Assembly (NCBI GenBank): GCA_963924555.1
Contig: OZ004596.1
Span: 6,334,139-6,398,138 of the forward strand
Length of the DNA: 64,000 nt
Reading direction: 5' to 3'
DNA from: Crambe crambe
Lineage: Eukaryota > Porifera > Demospongiae > Poecilosclerida > Crambeidae
Shown: one piece after another, positions 22,424 to 32,383 of the stretch
Layout of the letters: each line of letters opens with the position of its first letter
How positions within the stretch are numbered: the first letter of the stretch is position 1
Notes under the pieces: model-generated
Seen by the model: only the letters and a program-made list of their open reading frames with translations
What the model was told of the DNA's origin: nothing
Database searches by the model: none
Made by a program: the position numbers and the translations under genes

Positions 22424-24654
22424 TTAAGATCTTTCAGCTTTGATGAGATGTGTTTTATAATCTTTGCTAAGTGCACTTCTCCAGTACTGCAGAAGTGGTA
22501 GTTCTTCATTTCCCACTAATAAAACATCGGCCAGCAGTTTAGTCAAACGTTCGTTGCTCTGTGGGTGGTCCATGTAACCCATCTGTGAGAACTTATACAG
22601 CACCTTCACCTTGCTGCAATTTATCATGCTTAATTGCAGTAATCATAATTAAATGTTTGACTCACTTCATCCACTCTTCCTTGAGGGACACCACACCTCT
22701 ATCTATCAGGCTGTCTGACATGTCTCCAGAGAGCAGTGCTACTAATCTCTGCAGGAACACTGGACCTGCAACACCGCACAGTGCAACTAGGTTAAGTTCA
22801 AACCATACATATTATTATAATTACATTTTTGTTCAGGTAGTCTTTGTGCTGCGGAATACACCATGAGTTTGTAGTGTCTCAGTAGATCGGCATCAGGGGT
22901 AGTGGTGGACTCCTCATTCAACTTGGAGTAGTGACGTCGCAGAGGTGGGAGGATATCTAAGAGCACATGCAGTTCTGAAGCAACTACGTGTGGTGGCAAC
23001 TCCACCCCCACAGAGAGCCCGAGAAAATTGCAGACGAATGGCTCCTTGTAGACGGAGCTGAAGCTGACGATACTAGAACAGCTCTCAGGAACAAGATCCT
23101 TCAGAATGTTAATGATAGAAGTGACAGTGGTCACATCATTCCCACGCACAATCAACTGATCACCCTTCAATATGTGGTAAGCCAGTTCAACAAAGTCTTG
23201 CTTCTCTAGTACCTATGGAAATGAGGGAGGGAAGAGTTTCCCATCAAGTAGATGCAAGTCAGTTCCATAACACCACCTTGAAAAGATGTTTGAGAGATTG
23301 GAAGAATGGCTGGCCCTCCACTTTTACGACTTTGAAGTCTAAGGTGGTGAGAGGCTTGTCCAAGCTGTTGTCTTCATCCATGCTGCCATCTTGAGATACA
23401 GAGAGAGAACGCTGAGGGGAAGCCATGACTCTGGGGGGTCCTTCCAACACACACTCTATCACTCTCTGCCCTCCTGCCTTCAGCAGAAATATGAAATATT
23501 TGTGTAGATAGATGAAGATGTCTTTATTTCCTGTCAAGTCCACCAGTGATCTCCCTGTTTGGTTGGTTCGAATACGACGCAAGTGATCTATAAAAAACGA
23601 AATCTTCATAGAGGGGGCTAGTTTAGTGGGTGTGGCTATCAACTCACCAGGTCCAGGAAGACTGGAGAGACTGCCCCTCAGAGATCGTGAACTTGCAGCT
23701 TTAGTTTCATCAGACTCTGAGGAATACACTGCATCAGCCTAATAAAATATACATACAATGGTAGCCTGGCCTGTAGGGCATCAAATAACCTTGGCCTGTA
23801 GGTCATCGATGAGTTTCCTAAAGTGTTTGACTAGAAATGGCCACGAGTTGATGAGAAAGACTCTGTCCATCATGACTACTATGAAGCTGTACCTGCAAAT
23901 GTCAATACAGTAACATCAATTCAAGTCATGTCATGATTTAAGCACATGATCTAAATCCATCCTTGATGATTTAAACCCTACCTAGATCACGAATTATGAT
24001 CTATCTTATTGCTGCTAGGCTCACAGTCTCCGGAAGCCACGGGCTTGTGAATCCTGTAGGTTGAAGGTGTGGGAGAGAACATGACAGCCACTGTCCTCAC
24101 CAAACACGATGGGTCCTTCTCGTCCAGGACACACCTCACAGTTGAGGCTGCGCACACAGGCTTGGCGTAACACACTGTACAATTGTGGCTCTTCAGGATA
24201 CTGCCCACTAATGTAGCTAATCTGTGCTTGGTCATCATACGAGATGAAACCAGGTTGGTCTGCTGATACTGAACGACACCCCTTCATGTCAACAGGAGAC
24301 AAAAGGATTAGCATTGGAATACAAGAAACAGCCACTCCCTTACTTCACACTGGTCTGAAGACTTTGGTGGAGGATGGATGATGGCAGAGACAGGTTGTTC
24401 GCTGATGAAGTCATGTGACTGAGCCTTGTGATCAGCCTTAGTCACCATATGAGGAGCATATGGCATTCTCTTGTCCGGTGGAACAGAGTCCATGAGCAGC
24501 TGGGCATCATGGGCTCTGTGAAATGCCTACAAGAATACCCCAGAGCCAAGGCTAACACATGATATAGCAGTTAGCTCAAACTCACCTGCGTGCAGAATAG
24601 AATACAGGGTCCGTGTGCTTCACAAAAGTGGCAAAGAGCAACTATAGCATTCAT
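22424..24654 (-). CDS. FLCN: Folliculin
   Basis: Folliculin is a DENN-type GTPase activator for RagC/D at the lysosome and controls TFEB/TFE3 and mTORC1 signalling. The N-terminus [16 protein letters not shown] is nearly identical to animal folliculin; next come [20 protein letters not shown] and [16 protein letters not shown] (24.0-24.2 kb), then an acidic linker ([11 protein letters not shown], 23.37 kb). The C-terminal DENN part includes [20 protein letters not shown] (23.0 kb) and ends with [20 protein letters not shown]. The family GAP arginine was not mapped. All major blocks are present, so the gene looks intact. It starts 150 bp from the divergent guanylate cyclase, with an E-box between them. 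Confidence 0.94.
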
Positions 24655-24804
24655 ACCTCTCTTCTCGATGCAATGTAATGAGGTTGTTTGTCACGTGGTT
24701 GCTGACTCGACAAGCATTGAATTAAGAAGGCGGGGCTATTGGAGAGGTGCTGATATAAATACCCCGGATATGCTGGTGTTTGTCAGCTATCATCACCGAC
24801 AGCT
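24655..24804. promoter_or_regulatory. Putative bidirectional promoter with CLEAR-like E-box, FLCN / guanylate cyclase
   Basis: 150 bp between divergent start codons. GTCACGTGG at 24690-24698 contains the palindromic E-box CACGTG (24692-24697) and matches most of the CLEAR element (GTCACGTGAC) bound by TFEB/TFE3-class bHLH-ZIP factors. It lies 36 bp from the FLCN ATG. Function is inferred. Confidence 0.5.
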
Positions 24805-27800
24805 ATGTATGGTCTCATTCTTGACTCCGTCCAGAAATTCATTTGCGAATGCTATGGGGAAAGGTATTGGGCCATGATCCGGAGAAGGGCCAATCTGAAG
24901 AACCAGTGGTTTGTGACACACGAGGTGTATGATGACTCTGTCATGGCTGACCTTGTGATTGCTGCAGCTGCTGAGCTAGGACTGGAGCCAGACACTGTTA
25001 TGAGACTCTTTGGAGAATATTTTGCAAAGATCATAGGACGATATGGTTATGCTCGCCTTCTCCGTGTCCTGGGACGTAGCTTGAGTGATTTCCTGAATGG
25101 ACTAGATGATCTCCATGAGTACTTGCGTTTCAGCTACCCTAAAATGAGTCCACCATCTTTCTTTTGTGAAGACGAGACACCAGAAGGAATGCTTCTCCAT
25201 TATACCACCAAGCGTAAAGGTTACCTCCAATACGTGATTGGTCAGCTGATCACTGTGGGAAGAATATATGGAAAGAAATTGGAAATAAATATTGTTTCCG
25301 AGGAGGTGACAGAGAGTGGGAACACACACTACGCGATAGAGCTCAAGTTTGATAACAGTGAGCTGCTCAATGCAAGGGGACCTTCCCTGGAACATAAGAA
25401 CTTCAGCATTGATGCACAGACCTTTCTTGGAGTATTTCCCTTCTCTGTGCTGCTGGACAAAGACTTGGTGATATGGAGGGTGGGGGTAAAGTTGCATGAA
25501 GTGCTCCCTAACCTGGTGGGCGAGTCCTTTAAAGACTGTTTCACCATTCGCAAGCCAATACTCGACAGTCTTAACTGGAGAATGGTGAGTATGTAGCATC
25601 CGTTTGCACCCAATAGAGAGGAATAGGCGAGACAATTGAAGTGTCTCAACATAACCTTACGAACTGTTTCTCACAAGAGTAAATATGTAACACTCTTTAG
25701 CACCGGTGTATGTTTAGTTGACTGTCATTAACTTCTTGTCAGTGCTCAGTATTGATATCAGCATCCTGAAACTGGATGCATGGTAGCTAAGGTGGGATGG
25801 TAGTCTTTGAGGTGATTGTTGTGAGAGGTGAGTGAGTATTGAAGGGTGAAGGTCATTCCATAGAGAAAGAGCATCAAGTTACTCAGCATTCCTTACAGAG
25901 TAATCATGATTTCCTATTGCAATAGAGTTTGGTTCATTGCCATGAGAAGGCTAAAATGAAGCCAACTGTAATGTTAATGGTTATTAACAAAGCAGTTGCA
26001 TCCATAGAATTCCTTCTGGTTCCTAGAAAAATACTTTACTCTCTCCATTCTGTAACTATTATTTTTTCTCAGTGTGTGGTGTGGTATGTGGTGTGTGTGT
26101 GTGTTTAACCTTGCGGTCAAAGGACTCTAGCAGACAAAACCTGTGCTTAATGGAGCATGATATTAATAATTCAAGAGTGGGGTAACATTATAGTTATATG
26201 GAACTTTTTTCCTCCAGATTTGTCTGCATGCTAATTGCGTGTTTGAACTAGTATCGATTCCACCAGTGCAACGAGCGACTCATCCTTACAGCCCAGGAGC
26301 AGGTATGGATTACACAGTTCCACCACCTAACTTGCGACTGAAGGGTCAGATGTTACCCCTCTCTGAAGATGTTGAAATGATTGCCTTCCTCTGCTCACCT
26401 GTGTACGTAAAACCACCCACTCACTCACTATCTAGTCATATGATGATCATGTGATCCACCCATTATCATTAAAATACAGGATGGACAGCCCTGAAGATTT
26501 GTACGAGACTGGTATTTACATCAATGACCTTGCCATGCACGATTCCAGTAGGGACATCATTCTGGCCGGGTCCCAGAAAGATCCTGAGCTGAACCTTGCT
26601 CTCAATCAGGTGAGTATGTTTGCTGCTGCATTGCAATGCGGTATGCAAGTGGTTAGTAGCACACACTTCCTTCACTAGTTAGAACTGAGTGTGTCATTCT
26701 CTGCAGGAGAAGATAAGGAGTGCTCAGTTGGAGGAGAGTATCCAACAGACCGATAGACTGCTCTTTCATCTGATTCCCAAACCCATCGCTGATAAACTGC
26801 GGAATGGGGAAACTCCTCTCAATACATGCCGTGAATTTTCCTGTGTCTCCATCCTCTTCAGTGATATTGTGAGTTTCACACCCATGTGCTCTCGCATCCA
26901 TCCCATGGAGGTCGTGTGTGTCCTCAATGCTATGTATGTGGCCTTCGATAAGCTCTGTGAAATCCACCACGTCTACAAGGTCAGTTGCTTAAGTGGTCCA
27001 ACCTATGGTCCAAGTGACCCAGCCTGGTCCAACTTATGGTCCAAGTTACCATGCCTGGTCCAACCTATGGCCCAAGTGACCCAGCCTGGTCCAATCTATG
27101 GCCCAAGTGACCCAGCCTGGTCCAACCTATGGTCCAAGTGACCCAGCCTGGTCCAACCTATGGCCCAAGTGACCCAGCCTGGTCCAACCTATGGCCCAAG
27201 TGACCCAGCCTGGTCCAATCTATGGCCCAAGTGACCCAGCCTGGTCCAATCTATGGCCCAAGTGACCCAGCCTGGTCCAATCTATGGTCCAAGTGACCCA
27301 GCCTGGTCCAACCTATGGCCCAAGTGACCCAGCCTGGTCCAACCTATGGCCCAAGTGACCCAGCCTGGTCCAACCTATGGCCCAAGTGACCCAGCCTGGT
27401 CCAATCTATGGCCCAAGTGACCCAGCCTGGTCCAATCTATGGCCCAAGTGACCCAGCCTGGTCCAACCTATGGCCCAAGTGACCCAGCCTGGTCCAACCT
27501 ATGGCCCAAGTGACCCAGCCTGGTCCAATCTATGGCCCAAGTGACCCAGCCTGGTCCAATCTATGGCCCAAGTGACCCAGCCTGGTCCAATCTATGGCCC
27601 AAGTGACCCAGCCTGGTCCAATCTATGGTCCCTTCGTTTTCTGAATTATGTATTATTTGTAGTTGGAAACCATTGGTGATGCTTACATGGTTCTGTGTGG
27701 TGCTCCCATTCCTACGGTCCATCATGCCGAATACACCACTGACTTTGCCTTATCTATCATCAAAGCTACTTCCAAAATCAACGATCCTTCCACTGGCAAA

Positions 27801-30575
27801 TCACTCAGGATAAGAGTTGGTAAGTCCCAGCCTGGTCTGCCTGGTCTGCTTGGTCTGCATGGACTCAAGTGATGTGACCTTTTCCTTTGTCTCTCCCCCC
27901 CTCTCCTTGCTCCCCTCCTCTGTCCTCACTCCTTCCATCCTCCCCTCCTCTGTCCTCACTCCTCCCCTCCTCTTTCCTCCCCTCCTCTTTCCTCACTTCT
28001 CCCCTCCTCTGTCCTCCCCCCCTCTCCTCCTCTGTCCTCACTCCTCCCCTCCTCTGTCCTCCCCCTCCTCCCCTCCTCTGTCCTCACTCCTCCCCTCCTC
28101 TGTCCTCGCTCCTCCCCTCCTCTGTCCTCCTCTCTTCACAGGCATTCACAGTGGCAATGTGGTGGCAGGAGTTGTGGGCTCCACTGTCTTGCGTTATGAT
28201 GTGTTTGGGGATACAGTCAATGTGGCAGCTCGAATGGAAGCAACAGGCCTGGTACAAATCTAAGATAGTACAAATCTAAGATAACAGGCCTGGTACAAAT
28301 CATCAGCTGTAGCTGAGGCAACCTGCCAAGAAATATTGTCAAGACAGACAACTTATGATGTTTTGTGGTATTCTATTGAAGAAATAGCCATTTCATTACA
28401 GAGAGTTTGGCTGGAATCAAACCCACAATCACAATTATCACATTCGCTAGCCAGTCTTGCAAGGGTCAAGGGATCTCCTCCCCAGTCTTGCAAGGGTCGA
28501 GGGATCTGTCCAGGGGGGTAATCTCCATTACGGCCAGTCCGGCTTTGGCCAGACCAATATTTTGCAAATGACTTTGCAAATGATGTTGCAAATGATGTTG
28601 CAAATGACTTCATTGCTGGACATGAAAACAGATAATCCTTGCTTGGAAATTTCTAATAATATGTTTATCATTCAATACCTGCCAAAACCTCCTCAGATTG
28701 CTTCTCAGACACCCTAAATCACAAAATTTTCCTGGGGGGCATGCCCCCAGACCCCCCTACATGGTGTGCTTCGTGTACTGTGTGGTCACAATGGCCTGAC
28801 CAAATAAATCTCAAGATTACACCCCTGTTGTGTCTATCACCTCCCCAGTCTTGCAAGGGTAAAGATCACCTCCCCAGTCTTGCAAGGGTCATCAGCTCCC
28901 CAGCCTTGTAAGGGTCAAGGGATCTGTCTATCACCTCCCAGGGTCAAGGGATCTGCCTATCACCTCCCCAGGGTTAAGGGATCTGCCTATCACCTCCCCA
29001 GGGTTAAGGGATCTGTCTATCACCTCCCAGGGTCAAGGGATCTGTCTATCACCTCCCAGGGTCAAGGAATCTGTCCATCACCTCCCAGGGTCAAGGGATC
29101 TGTCTATCACCTCCCAGGGTCAAGGGATCTGTCTATCACCTCCCAGGGTCAAGGGATCTGTCCATCACCTCCCAGGGTCAAGGGATCTGTCCATCACCTC
29201 CCAGGGTCAAGGGATCTGCCTATCACCTCCCAGGGTCAAGGGATCTGTCCATCACCTCCCAGGGTCAAGGGATCTGTAGTTATTTGGTGTGTATGTCATT
29301 GTTGCAGCCGATGAAGGTGCACATAAGTGAGGCTACTGCAGAACTCTTAGATGGTGCTGCTTTCCACATCAAAGAGCGAGGCATGATGGAAGTCAAGGTT
29401 GGCAAATTTATCTCCTTTCCATGAAGAAAAAATTCATTCTCATTTGTTAGGGGAAAGGGAAAATGAAGACATTTTGGGTGGACGGGAAGACTTCATTGTC
29501 ACCCACCACTCCCTGCGAGTTTGAAGATGACACTAAATCTTTGGGATTGCCATCACCTGCCTCTTCTCATGAAAATGACACCTCCATACCTGTGACCACC
29601 TCACCTTTACACACTAATGAAATAACAACTCTTCAGAATGGCCCTCCGATAGAACCCTCAGCAACCTTCCCTTCCTTTCAGTCCCACAGAATGTCTCTTC
29701 CTGTGATACAGACACCACCTGAAGAACCTGGCATCTTCCACTCTACTTCTGCTCGTCAGTCTGGAGTTTCCACCCCCTCCCGGACCCCTTCCCGGGCTCT
29801 CTCTCCTAAACCCGACGTATGGCCACTGGCTGATCATGAACTCAGCAAGTATGACTATGCAGCCTCAGCATTTGACTTGAGTGTGCCCCCAGGGGTGGGG
29901 AGGGACTCGAGGAGACACACTGCTCCTGTTATCCAACCAATCCTCCGTGTGCACTCACCTCCTCCCATGATACCTTGCATCCCCAAACCGCCCACCAAAC
30001 CAACTCTCTCCAGAGTTCCGTCATCTAACTCACACTCCATCAATTCCTTCAGCAACTCTCTGTGGACTCAACAGCAGCTAATGGAGTGGGGGTGTCCTTC
30101 ATCTAACTTCACCACCCAATCTCCTACCAAGATAGCTCCTCAACTCCATAAGCAATTGTCTCAGAAAACGTTGCAACGTGTGAGCAAGTCAGAATTTAAC
30201 TTGGTTGCCTTGCAGAAAACTGTCAGTGAGTCGTTGGTGGCGCTCAATGAGCCCAGCCCTGAAACCATCTCAGAAATGGAAGAGTTGGCAGCTGAACTTG
30301 ATGCAAATGCTCAACGCACTCAAAACCTTGCAGAGTGGGTCTCTGATCTGGTGCACAGGATGAAGGATGGTGGTCATGCCTGCAAGCCCTGCATTATCGG
30401 GACACCAGTCGATCATCCTGCAGAAGAGGCAGCATTCACCAACTCGACCTGTTCTGTTCAATTGAATAGCAGTGGTCCTATAGGACAGCCAGGAGAACAC
30501 ACCTCCACCAACAAAAGATTAACAATGAAGACTAGTCACAATCCTGAGCAGTCTCACCAATGCACCATATCTTGA
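24805..30575 (+). CDS. Atypical soluble guanylate cyclase (H-NOX, HNOBA, class III cyclase, long tail)
   Basis: Eight exons (24805-25584, 26218-26402, 26480-26609, 26707-26979, 27663-27819, 28142-28251, 29308-29397, 29451-30575) give 949 residues. Residues 1-180 are an H-NOX haem domain with proximal His104 (LDDLHEYL) and a Y-x-T-x-R variant (133-137) of the usual YxSxR. HNOBA and the signalling helix follow. The cyclase domain has both metal Asps (D418 in FSDIVSF, D462 in ETIGDAYM), the catalytic Asn535 and Arg539 (DTVNVAAR), and purine-pocket residues Glu458 and Asp528. Glu is guanine-type, but Asp528 (RYDVFGD) sits where guanylate cyclases carry Cys. A Ser/Pro-rich tail of about 370 residues ends in a helix near [15 protein letters not shown]. 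It is probably a beta-type gas-sensing subunit; whether it makes cGMP, cAMP or both cannot be told. Confidence 0.9.
26990..27630. repeat. 31-bp minisatellite in a cyclase intron
   Basis: About 20 copies of CCTGGTCCAACCTATGGCCC plus AAGTGACCCAG, with C/T and GT/CC variants, starting just after the donor at 26980 and ending shortly before the acceptor at 27662. It fills the intron inside the cyclase catalytic domain. Confidence 0.9.
27893..28137. repeat. CCTCC/TCCTCT pyrimidine repeat next to an acceptor
   Basis: Irregular tandem CTCCCCTCCTCTGTCCTCACT units running into the acceptor CTCTTCACAG at 28141. It acts as a greatly enlarged polypyrimidine tract of the cyclase intron. Confidence 0.8.
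28840..29275. repeat. 29-bp minisatellite in a cyclase intron
   Basis: About 14 copies of CACCTCCCAGGGTCAAGGGA plus TCTGTCTAT (29 bp), preceded by degenerate CTCCCCAGTCTTGCAAGGGT units. It ends 32 bp before the acceptor at 29307. Related CAGTCTTGCAAGGGTC words also occur at 28450-28500 in the same intron. Confidence 0.85.
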
Positions 30576-30777
30576 TATCAAGCAAGCAAGCAAGCAAGCA
30601 AAGTTTCATACCATTATCATAATTTTTTTGCTCCATTAATCATTTTTTATTTATTTTCATGTTTCATGATGTATAAAAATTAATGACTATTGAGTATCTT
30701 GACTGAGTTGGTCACTAGAGAAAGTAGCAGAAGATCCTACCATCTGTTGAGGCAAGGTATAAAGTTACTTTTACTTC

Positions 30778-32294
30778 TTATGCTTGGATAGACAGACATA
30801 CCAGTCTAGGAGACTTGGAGATGGTCATGATGTGGTCACTTTTGGTGTGCGAGTGAGGAGGTTGCTGACAGGATAGCTGGAGACGAGTCGAAGGGACAGC
30901 AGACCAAGTCTGACCAAGGGCTGGTTTCAAACCTCCACCCATATCAGTCACCACATTGTTGCAGTACTGAAAGGAAAAGAGCAAGTGGGTGGAATGAAGA
31001 GGGCACGGAGTTTAGGGGAGTTTAGGGGGGGTGGAATGAAAAGGGCACGGAGTTTAGGGGGGTGGAATGAAGGGGGGCACAAGGGGGTGGGCAAAAGGAT
31101 GGCACCGTAGAATGGAGACTAACCACAACTGCAATGAAGTGATCAGATGACAGAGTTCTCATTGTCCTGCTCACTTGCAGCATCAGTGAGTAGCCTAGAG
31201 GAAAAGAAAGCAGTCTACCTTGTTGCCCTCCCAAAACGGACACATACTTCACCTCGTTGCCCTCCCAACAAGGGAGCTAGAAATAAAGTCACGGGATCTA
31301 TAATGACTAAACGAAGGTTGGCATAGAAACTGTTTGCCTGCCATAGAATTGTATTCCAGTGAGCACATAAGACGAGTCTGCCACAATGTGTGATCTGACC
31401 TGCTGAGAGATGTTGCGGTGGAGAGAAACAAAGAAAGACAGCAGATCAAATGCAGAGAATACTTTGAAGACACGGACTTTCTCCAATGCCACTGTGAGAG
31501 CATTCTTCTTCAGGCCTTGTGCAGCCAATAAGTGTTCCAGTTGTGAACCATTGAAGCTTCCACCTCCTCCATCCACAAAGGCAACAGTGTGTGGTGTGGA
31601 AACTACCGCTCCACACATCAGAGACATACACAGCTACAAATTAAATAATGGCTTCATTAATAACTTCAATGACATGGCTGTGGGCTATTACCCGTGTTTT
31701 GCCTGAAGCAGCAGGACCCCAGAGTTCAGTTAATTCATTTCCATAGATACCTCCTTTCAGTAAAGAGTCCACACTACATACATACAAGTTAGAGTTAACA
31801 TGTGCACATGGATCAATCAGTGGTTACCTTTTCAGTCCTAATGCATTAGGTCACATATTAGAGGTTAAGGTGGTGTGTAGGTGCATGATTGTGGTCACAA
31901 ATTAGGGGTGTAAGATGGTTGGAGTAGGTGTATGATTGTGGTCACACATTAGGGGTGTAAGATGGTTTTCCTTACCAAAAGGAAATATGCATAGATTTTG
32001 TTCCACTTCTTCCAAAAGAGCTTGTCCAGAGATAGGATGTGGTCCGAATCTAGCAAGTAGGGCTCGTTGGATATTCTGGATTGTGCTGAGAGGGAGATTG
32101 GTGCGCTTAGCAACTGTATTGGATGTAAGACTGATCAAGTGTCTCACTGCAGCAAGAGTGAGGCATGAGTCAGTGAGAAAGAGATACTATCATACGGAGA
32201 GAACGTCACCTGCATTGATACCACCGTGCTTCAGCTTAGCCACCACATCTTCAGTGAGGAGGGGACACACCTCACTACTCAGCAGTTGGGCCAT
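30778..32294 (-). CDS. RAD51D: RAD51 paralogue D
   Basis: RecA-family ATPase of the BCDX2 complex that helps load RAD51 in homologous recombination. It starts MAQLLSSEVCPLLTEDVVAK (ATG at 32294), like the helical N-terminal domain of RAD51D. Walker A is GPAASGKT (near 31.68 kb), the Walker B region is IIDPVTLFLAPLLGG (31.25-31.3 kb), and the C-terminal GGGLKPALGQTWSAVPSTRL (30.9 kb) is the RAD51D signature. The stop is at 30778, giving about 300 residues, close to the family. An exon end is followed 34 bp later by a second near-copy of the donor region (31219-31266). The 89-bp gap to divergent TUT1 suggests a shared promoter. Confidence 0.92.
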
Positions 32295-32383
32295 TCAACG
32301 AACTGGTAAAGGGTTTTCACGCACACCACGTGGACTAGTCTAGCTAGGTGTGCACTATACCGAATCAAGCAAGCGAGAGTGAA
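32295..32383. promoter_or_regulatory. Putative bidirectional promoter, RAD51D / TUT1
   Basis: 89 bp between divergent start codons. It contains a CACGTG E-box at 32327-32332. Both 5' UTRs must be very short or overlap. Function is inferred. Confidence 0.45.

Noticed and set aside
23561..23580. GGTTCGAAT, resembling a tRNA T-loop
   Set aside because: It lies inside an FLCN coding exon and there is no cloverleaf around it.
26980..27630. CRISPR-like regular array
   Set aside because: The units are directly tandem 31-bp repeats with no spacers, inside a eukaryotic intron.
27817..28279. Leu/Pro/Ser-rich open frames over the CCTCC repeat
   Set aside because: Low-complexity pyrimidine tract between two well-defined cyclase exons; no coding signal.
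28880..29314. 144-codon repetitive frame over the 29-bp repeat
   Set aside because: Intronic minisatellite; the real cyclase exon starts at 29308 in a different frame context.
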